64,000 nt of DNA, from NCBI GenBank assembly GCA_041685735.1, contig JAWLFE010000008.1, positions 21,141-85,140 on the forward strand. Direction: 5' to 3'. The notes below the pieces were generated by a model that did no database searches, had not been told where the DNA came from, and worked only from the letters and a program-made list of their open reading frames with translations. This stretch comes from CSSed11-175R1 sp041685735. Lineage in GTDB: Bacteria; Actinomycetota; Nitriliruptoria; Nitriliruptorales; Nitriliruptoraceae. The position numbers were made by a program, and so were the translations under genes. Numbering within the stretch: position 1 is the stretch's first letter; each line of letters opens with the position of its first letter. This document shows positions 42,235 through 50,715 of this stretch, piece after piece.

Positions 42235-43244
42235 ACGTCGATCCCGTAGATCTCGGGTTTGGCGTCACGGGACAGCAGCGCATCGACGAGGTCGTGGGGG
42301 TCGTGCCCCGCGTGGCACACCGCGACGACCCCCTGCGTGATCGGCATGTCGACACCGGCCTGCTCGGCGAGTCCGAGGATGGCGCGCGACGACTTCACGC
42401 CCTCCGCCACCATGTTCATCGATGCGATGATGTCATCGAGCGCCTCGCCGCGCCCGAGCCGCTCGCCGACGGTCCGGTTCCGGGACTTCGGCGAGGTGCA
42501 GGTCGCGACCAGGTCACCGACACCCGCCAACCCGGCGAAGGTCAGGGGGGAGCCAGCGAGGGTGACGCCGAGCCGCGTCATCTCCGCGAGACCGCGGGTG
42601 ATGACCGCGGCCATGGTGTTGTCCCCGAACCCCATGCCGTGCGCCATGCCGGCTGCCAGCGCGATCACGTTCTTCACGGCCCCGGCAACCTCGACGCCGA
42701 TCTTGTCCTCGTTGGTGTAGACGCGGAAGTAGGGGGCCATGACCGCCCCCTGGACGTGTTCGGCACGTCGCAGGTCCGGGCTGGCGGCGACGGTCGCCGA
42801 CGGTTGGCGGGCGGCACACTCCTTGGCCAGGTTCGGTCCGCTGACGACCACCACACGCTTCGGATCGACATCCAGGGTCTCGGCGATGACCTGGCTACCG
42901 AACCGCATGCTGGCGACGTCCACACCCTTGATCAGGCTCACGAGGGTGGCGTCCGAGGAGATGTGCCCACCCCAGTCCGCCAACTGCTCCGCGATACCGA
43001 CGGATGGCACCGCGAGCACGACCATCTCCGCACCGACGAGCGCCTCGGCCGGATCATCGGTCGCATGCAACGCCTCCGGCAGCGTCACGTCCGGGAGGTA
43101 GCCGCTGTTGGTGTTCTCGGTCGCGATCTCGTGCGCGAGGTCGGCGCGTCGGGCCCACAGGGTCGTGGTCTGACCGGCGTCGGCGCACATCATCCCGAAC
43201 GCGGTCCCCCAGGACCCCGCTCCCATGACGGCCACCTGTCCCAT
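42231..43244 (-). CDS. gpsA: Glycerol-3-phosphate dehydrogenase [NAD(P)+]
   Basis: Makes sn-glycerol-3-phosphate for phospholipids from dihydroxyacetone phosphate. The 337-aa protein has the NAD(P) motif VAVMGAGSWGTAFGMMCADA, LIKGVD, VVVSGPNLAKECA, the catalytic lysine in EVAGAVKNVIALAAGMA and TFAGLAGVGDLVATCTSPKS. The ATG at 43244 is preceded by AGGAGG at good spacing. Confidence 0.96.
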   Translation of the reverse strand: MGQVAVMGAGSWGTAFGMMCADAGQTTTLWARRADLAHEIATENTNSGYLPDVTLPEALHATDDPAEALVGAEMVVLAVPSVGIAEQLADWGGHISSDATLVSLIKGVDVASMRFGSQVIAETLDVDPKRVVVVSGPNLAKECAARQPSATVAASPDLRRAEHVQGAVMAPYFRVYTNEDKIGVEVAGAVKNVIALAAGMAHGMGFGDNTMAAVITRGLAEMTRLGVTLAGSPLTFAGLAGVGDLVATCTSPKSRNRTVGERLGRGEALDDIIASMNMVAEGVKSSRAILGLAEQAGVDMPITQGVVAVCHAGHDPHDLVDALLSRDAKPEIYGIDV

Positions 43245-43379
43245 GGCGTGCCTCCTGACCGTCGTGAGCACCCGATCAGCGTAGTCGCCGATGCTCGGCG
43301 GCGATCGATAACGCCGCCAGGTCACCACGGCCGGCGCCGCGATCACCTGGACGGCCACCGGGACGGCCCGAGCCCACGG

Positions 43380-43385
43380 TAGGGT
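43380..43385 (+). promoter_or_regulatory. -10 element for leaderless cofC
   Basis: TAGGGT ends eight bases before the cofC GTG (43394), and no ribosome-binding site is present. This fits a leaderless transcript. Confidence 0.45.
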
Positions 43386-43393
43386 CGCGTCCC

Positions 43394-44035
43394 GTGACCA
43401 CCACCATCGCCCTCGTTCCGCTGCGCAGCCCCGGCTGCGGCAAGACACGCCTGGCAGCGGCACTGCGGCCGGAGCACCGGGCCGCACTCACCGCGGCGAT
43501 GTTCGCCGACGTCATCAGCGCCCTGTGCGCATCACCGATCGACCGGATCCTGGTCGCCGCGAGCGGTCCAGAGGCGGTTGCCGCCGCCTCGGCGTTGGGT
43601 GTCGAAGCCCACATCGATCCCCCGTGGGTCACCGACCTCAACGATGCGATCGACGCGGCCGCCGTCACCCTGGATCCCGCGGCCGACCTGCTGGTCGTCG
43701 CGGCCGATCTCCCGCGCCTGAGCTCTGAGGATGTCCGCCGGGTGGTGACCACGGACGCCGAGGTGGTGGTCTCACCGACCAGGGACGGTGGGACCGGCGG
43801 GCTGCTGCGCCGGCCGGTCGGCCGGATCCCGACCGCCTACGGGCACGACTCGGCAGCCCGCCACCGCGAACTGGCCGCTGCCGCCGGCGCGACGTATGCG
43901 GAGCAGCACACCGCCGGCTTCCGCGACGACGTCGACATCGATGCCGATCTCGCCGGGCTGCGACGTGGCCCGGTCGGACCTGCCACCTCGACGCTGTTGG
44001 AGGGGTGGACGGACCTGACCGACCTGGCCGGCTGA
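43394..44035 (+). CDS. cofC: 2-phospho-L-lactate (or phosphoenolpyruvate) guanylyltransferase
   Basis: First dedicated step of coenzyme F420 synthesis, coupling GTP to 2-phospholactate or phosphoenolpyruvate (CofC/FbiD). The 213-aa protein shows ALVPLRSPGCGKTRLAAAL, LLVVAADLPRLSSEDVRRV, VVVSPTRDGGTGGLLRRP and a C-terminal DVDIDADLAGLR. The GTG start follows a -10 hexamer directly. It implies an F420-dependent metabolism. cofD and cofE are not in the window. Confidence 0.88.
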   Translation: MTTTIALVPLRSPGCGKTRLAAALRPEHRAALTAAMFADVISALCASPIDRILVAASGPEAVAAASALGVEAHIDPPWVTDLNDAIDAAAVTLDPAADLLVVAADLPRLSSEDVRRVVTTDAEVVVSPTRDGGTGGLLRRPVGRIPTAYGHDSAARHRELAAAAGATYAEQHTAGFRDDVDIDADLAGLRRGPVGPATSTLLEGWTDLTDLAG

Positions 44036-44085
44036 CAGCTTCGAGGCGCCGCAGGCGCTGGTGCGCTGCCTGACGACGACCGGTG

Positions 44086-44415
44086 TCAGAGGGCCTTGCG
44101 AGCTTCGCGTCGCTTGCGGCGGTACTCCTGCCACGACAACAGGGCGCCGACCAGGATGCCGAGGAAGAACGTCCCGGTCAGCAGGAAGATCAGCCGTACG
44201 CCACCTTCGACGTGGCCACCGGTGTCGTCGAACCGGGCGCGGGTCTCGCCGAGCACCCACGAGAAGTCGACGTACTGGGCGTTGGCGGCAGCGAACACGA
44301 GGAACACCAGGACCAGCACGCCGATGAAGACGCGGCCGAGGATCTGGGTGACCGGCGTGCGCGACTCCTGCGGCTGCTCGACCGCACCGTCCTCCGGCTG
44401 TTCCTGCTCGCTCAT
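44086..44415 (-). CDS. LapA-domain (DUF1049) membrane protein
   Basis: A 109-aa protein with two transmembrane helices (RVFIGVLVLVFLVFAAANAQ and VRLIFLLTGTFFLGILVGAL) joined by a short loop, and a basic C-terminus (EYRRKRREARKAL). This is the LapA/YciS layout, linked to envelope assembly in other bacteria. The role here is unknown. Confidence 0.78.
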   Translation of the reverse strand: MSEQEQPEDGAVEQPQESRTPVTQILGRVFIGVLVLVFLVFAAANAQYVDFSWVLGETRARFDDTGGHVEGGVRLIFLLTGTFFLGILVGALLSWQEYRRKRREARKAL

Positions 44416-44436
44416 CGGGGTCCGCCTCCCTGCGGC

Positions 44437-44442
44437 TATCCT
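44437..44442 (+). promoter_or_regulatory. -10 element for the cold-shock-like gene
   Basis: TATCCT lies 32 bases before the ATG at 44475, with an AGGAG ribosome-binding site between them. No clear -35 hexamer was seen. Confidence 0.4.
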
Positions 44443-44474
44443 GCCGCGTGCTGTCAGCCTAGAGGAGTTTCGGC

Positions 44475-44681
44475 ATGCCGCAGGGCACGATCAGGAACTA
44501 CCACGCGAGCACGCGGACCGGGTCCCTGCTCGACGATGGGCTCGTCGAGCGTGCCTTCGACGAGGAGGCCTTCCGTGCCTCTGGCCTGCAGGAGTTGCGC
44601 ATCGGTCAGCGCGTCCGGTTCCAGGTCGAGGACGACGAGGGCACCGAACGGGTCACCCACCTCAACATCGTCAGCCTCTGA
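44475..44681 (+). CDS. Cold-shock-domain-like small protein
   Basis: A 68-aa protein with an OB-fold pattern of Csp proteins: PQGTIRNYHASTRTGSLLDD, then LRIGQRVRFQVEDDEGTERV and a final THLNIVSL. It lacks the aromatic RNP1/RNP2 pattern (KGFGFI, VFVHF) and is a divergent Csp relative. It may bind RNA weakly or act differently. The ATG has a strong AGGAG site. Confidence 0.7.
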   Translation: MPQGTIRNYHASTRTGSLLDDGLVERAFDEEAFRASGLQELRIGQRVRFQVEDDEGTERVTHLNIVSL

Positions 44682-44702
44682 CCCGGCTCCTCACCCGCCT
44701 GA

Positions 44703-45503
44703 TCAGGCCTTCGCGGGGAGTTCGTCGAGGACCGCGGCGGTGCGGGCGAACATCCCCTGGCCGGGGTCGAAGCCGTTCTCCTCGGACCACTGGCGGGTCT
44801 CCTCGAGCACCTCGCGCAGGCGCGCGGTCAGTTCGGGCGCGGTCGCACCGTGCTCGGCGAGCGCCGCGCTGACGACCTTGTCCGGGTCGGTCTCGATCAG
44901 TTCCCGGACCAGCTTCGGCGGGTCGGGTTCGTCGCGCCAGGCGAGCGCACAGGCCGCAACGAAGTCGACCGAGTCGAAGTCCGCATCCGAGGCGATCACC
45001 GCCAGGTGCATCAACGCCTTGGCGGACAACCGGTCCTCATCGGCGACCGCGGCCACGAGCGGGGCGTACTCCCCGAGGTCCTCGTCGCTCAGCAGTGGCG
45101 CGTGCAGCGTCACGTGCTTGGCCCGGACCGGCACGTTCTGGTGGACCTCCAGGTCCTCCGGGACGTCCCCGTCCGCGAGCCAGTCCTTCAGTGGCTTGGC
45201 GGCCTCCCAGTACGCGGCGAGGTCACCCGAGCGCCGCGACGCCGGCGCCGCCAGGGTCTTGGCGGGATCGACGGTGTAGGACACCCGACCGGCACCGAGC
45301 TCCGCGACCTGCCCGCGCGCGTACTCCTCGGACAACCAGCCCGACACCCGCTTGCCGTGCGCGTAGGTGCCCGGCGCGGTCGTATCGATGCCCTCCGGCG
45401 GACCCAGCAACCCGGACAGATCAGCACGGGTACGCAACCCGTCCTCCTCGATCAGCGGCAGACGTCGAGGTTGCGTGAGATGATGAACGGTCACACGGGC
45501 CAC
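44703..45503 (-). CDS. Unrecognised protein with possible ADP-ribosyltransferase-like N-terminal domain
   Basis: A 266-aa protein I cannot place firmly. The N-terminus VTVHHLTQPRRLPLIEEDGL resembles the H-x-T plus dGL opening of ART-fold proteins such as DarT and RNA 2'-phosphotransferases. A Tyr segment (RVSYTVDPAK) and a late Glu strand (DLEVHQNVPVRAKHVTL) are in the order expected for an H-Y-E site. The C-terminal 110 residues are helical and acidic. GTG at 45503 with a GGAAGG site is the likely start. No antitoxin-like gene is adjacent. Confidence 0.55.
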   Translation of the reverse strand: MARVTVHHLTQPRRLPLIEEDGLRTRADLSGLLGPPEGIDTTAPGTYAHGKRVSGWLSEEYARGQVAELGAGRVSYTVDPAKTLAAPASRRSGDLAAYWEAAKPLKDWLADGDVPEDLEVHQNVPVRAKHVTLHAPLLSDEDLGEYAPLVAAVADEDRLSAKALMHLAVIASDADFDSVDFVAACALAWRDEPDPPKLVRELIETDPDKVVSAALAEHGATAPELTARLREVLEETRQWSEENGFDPGQGMFARTAAVLDELPAKA

Positions 45504-45680
45504 GGGTTGACCTTCCGGTCGGGGTGGACGGAACGGGCCGGGCCCTCCAGGCGGTCCGGATGGTCGGACAGGGTGGGGCGGGCGCTCGGGCAGGCGGCAT
45601 CGTAACGGTCGCGGCGTGCGGTCACGGCGCGACACTGCGGACGTGTCCCTCCGGAAGCACACGCTGCGCGCGGTCGCGCC

Positions 45681-45686
45681 TACGCT
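45681..45686 (+). promoter_or_regulatory. -10 element for leaderless GNAT gene
   Basis: TACGCT ends seven bases before a GTG at 45694, the spacing of leaderless actinobacterial genes. It supports 45694 over the ATG-like start at 45616. Confidence 0.45.
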
Positions 45687-45693
45687 GTGTCTC

Positions 45694-46704
45694 GTGCTCA
45701 CCGACCCGCATCATCCGGACCTGCGGGCCGCACCCCCGGGATACGCGCTGCGCCGACCGAGCCTCGCGGATCTGCCGAAGGTCGCGGCCCTGTTCGCTGC
45801 GTGCTCGATGGACCGGATCGGGGCCGTCACGATCCGGGAGGGTGACCTGCGAGCACGGTGGCGTGACGTCGGGGACCTCAACGACGTCCTGCTGGTCGAG
45901 CATCCGCAGGCCGATCCTCCCCTGGTGGCCTACGCGGAGTTCCATGCCGACGTCGACCCCTGGACCGATGAACTCGACCTACATGTCGAGGGACGCGTCC
46001 ACCCTGACTGGACCGGGAACGGGTTGGCGAGCTTCCTGCACGATCGGGCCGAGGATCGGGCCCGCCGCGCCGCTGGTGAACTCAAACGCGATCACGCGAT
46101 CCTGCGGACCGCCATCGCGGATGGTGACGACCGGGCCCGCCGCTTCTTCGCGGGGCGCGGCTACGAACCGGTCCGCCACCTGCTCGAACTGCGGCTGGAC
46201 CTGCATGCCGATCCCCCGTCACCGGCCTGGCCAACGGGCGTCACCTGCCGTGCCTTCGAACCGGGCAAGGACGAGGAGGCGGCCTGGAAGGCCCACCAAC
46301 TCGCGTTCGCCGACGTCCCCACGCATCTGCCGCTGGGCTTCGACGAGTTCATCGAGGACCGCATCCAACGGGACCCGGCCTTCGACCCCAAGCTCCTGCT
46401 GCTCGCCGAACACGACGGCGAGGTCGTCGGCCTGGCGGTGTGTCGGGCCGGGACCGAGACCGCCGCCGAGGACGGCTGGGTCCGCGACCTCGGGGTGGTA
46501 CCGAACTGGCGCCGCCAGGGGATCGGGATGGCCCTGCTCCGTGCGGCCATCGGCGCGTTCCGGGAGCGCGGCCTCACCGGGGTGGCCCTGGAGGTCGACG
46601 ACGTCACCATGGAGGGCGCGATCGCGCTCTACCGGCGCGCCGGGATGCGGATCGTCCGACGGACCGACGTGATGGAGGCCGTGCTGCGCGTCGAACGCGA
46701 CTGA
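45694..46704 (+). CDS. Tandem GNAT-family N-acetyltransferase
   Basis: A 336-aa protein with two GNAT domains. The N-terminal one (GYALRRPSLADLPKVAALFA ... HPDWTGNGLASFLHDRA) has a degenerate acetyl-CoA loop. The C-terminal one has the clear motif LGVVPNWRRQGIGMALLRAA and NEGAIxLYxxxGM-like MEGAIALYRRAGMRIV. The tandem layout resembles mycothiol synthase MshD, but the active-site match is not strong enough to call it that. The donor is acetyl-CoA; the acceptor is unknown. Confidence 0.82.
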   Translation: MLTDPHHPDLRAAPPGYALRRPSLADLPKVAALFAACSMDRIGAVTIREGDLRARWRDVGDLNDVLLVEHPQADPPLVAYAEFHADVDPWTDELDLHVEGRVHPDWTGNGLASFLHDRAEDRARRAAGELKRDHAILRTAIADGDDRARRFFAGRGYEPVRHLLELRLDLHADPPSPAWPTGVTCRAFEPGKDEEAAWKAHQLAFADVPTHLPLGFDEFIEDRIQRDPAFDPKLLLLAEHDGEVVGLAVCRAGTETAAEDGWVRDLGVVPNWRRQGIGMALLRAAIGAFRERGLTGVALEVDDVTMEGAIALYRRAGMRIVRRTDVMEAVLRVERD

Positions 46705-46731
46705 CGCCTGCGTCGCCGGGCGCCACCACCA

Positions 46732-48000
46732 TCAGACCGGGGGGATGCCCGGGACGGGCGTCAACCCGTCGAGCTGCAGGTCGGGGTCCTGCGCGTCCGC
46801 TTCCTCGATCTCCTCGCGCCGGATGCCGAGCAGGAACAGCACGGCATCGAGGTACGGCACGGACACGGCCGTGTCGGCCTGCTCCCGGACCACCGGCTTG
46901 GCGTTGAAGGCGATCCCGAGCCCGGCGGCGGCCAGCATGTCCAGGTCGTTGGCTCCATCGCCGATCGCGACGGTCTGCTCCAACGGGATGCCCTCAGCCC
47001 CGGCGATGTCCCGCAGGACCGCCGCCTTGCCGGCCCGATCGATCACCGTTCCGGTCAGTCGGCCCGTGAGCCGCCCGTCGACGACCTCGAGGTGGTTGGC
47101 CACCGCATGGCTGATCCCGAGCTCCCGTGCGATCGGTTCGATGACCGCCTGGAACCCGCCGGACACCAGGGCGACCGTGAAGCCGAGTCGGTGGAGCGTC
47201 CGGACGAAGGTCCGCGCACCCGGGGTCAGACGCACGCGTCCACGGACACGCTCGAGCACCTCGACCGGCGTGCCCGCGAGCTTGGCGACCCGCAGCGTCA
47301 GGGAGTCCCCGAAGTCCAACTCACCGGCCATCGCCCGGGCGGTGATGTCGGCGACCTCGGCCGCGCAACCGGCCTCGGCTGCCAGGAGTTCGATGACCTC
47401 GTCCTGGATCAGCGTCGAGTCCACATCCATGACGACCAGTCGCTTGGCCCGCCGCTCCAGGCTCTGGCGCTGGATGGAGACGTCGACCCGGTGCTCGCCC
47501 GCGGCCGCGACCAGCGCCGACCGCATCGCATCGATCGACCCGTCGACCACGACGAACTCGTAGGACACGACGGGGTAGCGCGCGAGCCGGGCGATGCGAT
47601 CGATGTTGCCTCCGCCGGACGCGATCGCGGCGGTCATGCCAGCCAGGGCGGCGGGCGGCAACGTCGGACCGATCACCGTGACGATCGAGCGCGGCAACCC
47701 CACCCGTGAGGAGGTGGGCTCCACCACCTCGAAGTCCAGTTGCAGGCCCTGCTCCCACCCGTGGAACAGCAGTTCCTTGAGCACATCGTCACCTTCGGCG
47801 ACCCCGATGAGCAGGTCCAGGGTCAGCCGCTCGCGCACGACGACCTGTTCCATGTCGTACAGCTCGGCCCGACTGCCGGCGAGCACACCGAGCAGCCCGG
47901 TGGTGATCCCGGGCCGGTCACGTCCGGAGCACCGGACCAGGATCGTGCGGGTGCCGTCGGCCGTGGTGTCAGTGGTCAGATCGGTCGTCGCGTCGGTCAT
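46732..48000 (-). CDS. serB: Phosphoserine phosphatase with tandem ACT domains
   Basis: Last step of serine synthesis. The 422-aa protein has two N-terminal ACT domains (ILVRCSGRDRPGITTGLLGV; SIVTVIGPTLPPAALAGMTA), which allow amino-acid feedback as in mycobacterial SerB2. The HAD domain follows, with the nucleophile in VMDVDSTLIQDEVIELLA, then VALVSGGFQAVI and AIGDGANDLDMLAAAGLGIA. The ATG at 48000 overlaps the tyrA stop, so serine and tyrosine genes are coupled. Confidence 0.94.
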   Translation of the reverse strand: MTDATTDLTTDTTADGTRTILVRCSGRDRPGITTGLLGVLAGSRAELYDMEQVVVRERLTLDLLIGVAEGDDVLKELLFHGWEQGLQLDFEVVEPTSSRVGLPRSIVTVIGPTLPPAALAGMTAAIASGGGNIDRIARLARYPVVSYEFVVVDGSIDAMRSALVAAAGEHRVDVSIQRQSLERRAKRLVVMDVDSTLIQDEVIELLAAEAGCAAEVADITARAMAGELDFGDSLTLRVAKLAGTPVEVLERVRGRVRLTPGARTFVRTLHRLGFTVALVSGGFQAVIEPIARELGISHAVANHLEVVDGRLTGRLTGTVIDRAGKAAVLRDIAGAEGIPLEQTVAIGDGANDLDMLAAAGLGIAFNAKPVVREQADTAVSVPYLDAVLFLLGIRREEIEEADAQDPDLQLDGLTPVPGIPPV

Positions 48001-49079
48001 GCCCCCGATGCTAGCTGCGGGGCGAACGTCAGCCGCAGGCTCGGCCCTCCCGGACCGGTGTGATCGATCACCCAGCGATCGAGGTGCAGGCCCTGCTCGG
48101 CCGTGACCAGCAGGTCGGCGGCCAGGTCGCCGAGAGGGAGAGACATCGCCGCCGTCACGCGCCGTTCGGGCGGCGGCGGAGGCAGGGGCCGGGGCTGGCC
48201 GCCGTCGACGTCGGCAGCCGGGTCGAACCCGTCGAGCCGGTCGGCGAGGTCCCGCAGCAGGGGCGCGAGCTGATCGGCGTTGCCGGCCAGGATCTGGGTC
48301 CACAGGGTCGGGTTCGACGAGGAGATCCGCAGGACGTCGCGCAGTGACCCACCGGAGAAGCGGCGCCACCCGGTGCGATCGGCATCGTCCACCAGCGACT
48401 GGAACACGAACGCGAGCACGTGGGGGATATGGCTCGTGACGGCGGCGAAGCGGTCGTGGAAACCGGCCTCCATGCAGCAGACGGTCGACCCGAAAACCTC
48501 GACCGTGGCGATGCTGCGGGCGAGTTCCGCGCCGGTGACCGCCGCATGGGGCACCAGGATCCAGGTCGCGTCGCGGAACAACCCACCGTCACCCGCGGAC
48601 CACCCCGATCGCTCGCGACCCGCCATGGGGTGCGACAGCTGGAGGACCGTGTCAGCGGTGGCGAGCGGCAGGTCGGCCGATGTCAGGCCGGAGACCACCG
48701 GCGCCTTCACCGACGAGACGTCCATGACGATCGATCGGCGCTCGGCGCCGACGGATCCGGCCGTCGGGGTCAGCTGCAACCACGTCTGCCAGAGCGCCGC
48801 GATCGCCGTCGGGGGCGCGCAGAGGAACACCACGTCGGCCTCGTCGCGGAGCTGCTGGAGCTCGCCCGTGACCGCACCCGCTCGCGCTGCCGCCGCCATC
48901 GCCGCGGCATCCGGGTCGGTCACGAGCACGGGTCGGTCGGCCTCGAGGCAGGCCCGGATGATCGATCCGCCGATCAAACCGGCACCGACCACACCGATCA
49001 CACCGGGGCTGGACGTCACCGGCTCCCGGGCCACACCGGGCTCCCCGGGCGCGTCCGGTCGATCCGATCCATCGACCAC
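47997..49079 (-). CDS. tyrA: Prephenate dehydrogenase
   Basis: Oxidative decarboxylation of prephenate to 4-hydroxyphenylpyruvate for tyrosine. The 360-aa protein has the NAD motif VIGVVGAGLIGGSIIRACLE, VVFLCAPPTAIAA, VMDVSSVKAPVV, QLSHPMAGRERSGWSAGDG (substrate His) and SHIPHVLAFVFQSLV. GTG at 49079 is chosen for its GAGGAG site; the frame stays open upstream, through low-complexity repeats into the gap. It is divergent from the aminotransferase gene. Confidence 0.9.
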   Translation of the reverse strand: MVDGSDRPDAPGEPGVAREPVTSSPGVIGVVGAGLIGGSIIRACLEADRPVLVTDPDAAAMAAAARAGAVTGELQQLRDEADVVFLCAPPTAIAALWQTWLQLTPTAGSVGAERRSIVMDVSSVKAPVVSGLTSADLPLATADTVLQLSHPMAGRERSGWSAGDGGLFRDATWILVPHAAVTGAELARSIATVEVFGSTVCCMEAGFHDRFAAVTSHIPHVLAFVFQSLVDDADRTGWRRFSGGSLRDVLRISSSNPTLWTQILAGNADQLAPLLRDLADRLDGFDPAADVDGGQPRPLPPPPPERRVTAAMSLPLGDLAADLLVTAEQGLHLDRWVIDHTGPGGPSLRLTFAPQLASGA

Positions 49080-49137
49080 GGCTACCAACTCCTCGTCACG
49101 CGTCCGCAGCCGGGGAACGGTCTCCGGCGGTCCTGGC

Positions 49138-49191
49138 CGATGGTGGCAGCCGATCATGGCGGCCGATGGTGGCGGCCGATGGTGCGAGCCA
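49138..49191. repeat. 13-nt tandem repeat between tyrA and the aminotransferase
   Basis: Four copies of CCGATGGTGGCGG or close variants run head to tail in the divergent promoter region. Confidence 0.7.
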
Positions 49192-49243
49192 CGATGCTGA
49201 GCGGTTAGCGTCGCGTGACCGACCCGCCCGGAGACTACCGCTG

Positions 49244-50715
49244 GTGCCATCCGAACCGAACGTGCCGGCCAGACAGGCCCCCGACTCCGTGCCGACCACC
49301 CCGGACACCGACTCCGTTCCGACCACCCCGGACACCGACTCCGTTCCGACCACCCCGGACACCGACTCCGTTCCGACCANNNNNNNNNNNNNNNNNNNNN
49401 NNNNNNNNNNNNNNNNNNNNNNNNNNNNNNNNNNNNNNNNNNNNNNNNNNNNNNNNNNNNNNNNNNNNNNNNNNNNNNNCCGACCACCCCGGACACCGAC
49501 TCCGTTCCGACCACCCCGGACACCGACTCCGTTCCGACCACCCCGGACACCGACTCCGTTCCGACCAACCCGGTCCTCGAAGAACTGCCGAGCTACTTCA
49601 CCCAGACGCTCAACGACACCCTCGAGCGGGGATCGCTGGTCGACTTCTCGGTCGGCGATCCCCACGAACCGACCCCGGACTTCATCCGGCAGGCGTTGGT
49701 GGACGCGCTCACCCCGGAGAGCAGCTACCCGAGCGCGGCTGGCCAGCCGGCGCTGCGCCGATCGATCGCCGACTGGGTCGCGCGCCGCCACGGCGTCCTC
49801 GTCGACCCTGACACCCAGGTCCTGGCGACCGCGGGCAGCAAAGAAGCCATCTTCCACCTGCCGTTGGCGGTCGTCGACCCCGATGGCATGCGCCGCCACG
49901 TGCTGTGGGGCGAGCCCGGCTACCCGATCTACGACCGCGGGACCCGTTTCGCCGGTGGGCTGCCGGATCCGGTCACCCTCCGAGCTGAGGACGGATGGCG
50001 GTTGGAGCTCACGGACCTCGAACGGCACCGGCTGCAGGGTGCCTCGATCGCGTGGGTGAACTACCCGCACAACCCGACGGGCGCCGCGGTCGACCTCGGC
50101 TACTACCGACGCCAGGTCGCGACCGCCCGGGAGCACGGCCTCCTGCTGGCCTCCGACGAGTGCTACCAGGAGATCTGGTTCGACCGACCGGCCCCCTCCG
50201 TGCTCGAGGCCTGCGAGGGCGACCTGACGGGCGTGATCGCCGTGGTGTCGCTGTCGAAGCGGTCCGGCATGACCGGCTACCGATCGGGGGCCTTGATCGG
50301 CGACGCGGCACTCATCGCACGGCTGCGCCGCCTGCGCGTCACGACAGGTTCCGGGTCGCCCGACTTCATCCAGGCCGCCGCCGTGGCGGCGTGGAGCGAC
50401 CAGGCCCACGTGGACGAACGTCGATCGGTGTTCGCGGCCAAGCGTGCCGTGCTACTCGGCTTCTTCGAGCAGGCCGGGATCGAGGTCTCCGGATCGGCCG
50501 CCACCTTCTACCTGTGGTTCCGCGTCCCGGGCGGTGACGATGCCGCCTACGGGCGGGCGCTGATCGATGCGGGGATCCTGGCCACCCCGGGCCGCTCCTT
50601 CGGACCCGGCGGCGCGGGATGGATGCGCCTGGCACTGGTCCCGACGGTCGACCATTGCCGCGCCGCGGTCGACCGCTGGCAGGCCGCGATCGCGGACGGC
50701 GTGCTACCCGCCTGA
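49244..50715 (+). CDS. dapC: DapC-like succinyldiaminopimelate aminotransferase (contains assembly gap)
   Basis: Class I/II PLP aminotransferase. Its place near dapD and dapE suggests the succinyl-DAP branch of lysine synthesis. The core begins LEELPSYFTQTLNDTLERG, with DFSVGDPHEPTPDFIRQAL, ATAGSKEAIFHLPLAVV, VNYPHNPTGAAVDL and the PLP lysine in VVSLSKRSGMTGYRSGALIG. Upstream of the core the protein is a 9-residue repeat (T-P-D-T-D-S-V-P-T) from a 27-nt minisatellite interrupted by the N run. GTG at 49244 is a tentative start. The pre-gap and post-gap frames agree only if the real gap length is not 100. The 3' end overlaps the convergent DUF368 gene by 12 bp. Confidence 0.8.
49290..49566 (+). 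repeat. 27-nt minisatellite in the N-terminus of the aminotransferase gene
   Basis: Copies of a 27-base unit encoding T-P-D-T-D-S-V-P-T lie on both sides of the N run, at least three on each side. The repeat stays in frame with the aminotransferase. The total copy number is unknown. Confidence 0.9.
49380..49479. other. Assembly gap (100 N) inside a 27-nt repeat
   Basis: The flanks share about 88 periodic bases. The gap therefore reflects either an overlap or an unresolved longer array. Confidence 0.95.

Noticed and set aside
45616..45693. Longer GNAT start at 45616
   Set aside because: The first 26 codons are Arg-rich and unlike the family. The leaderless GTG at 45694 with TACGCT fits better.
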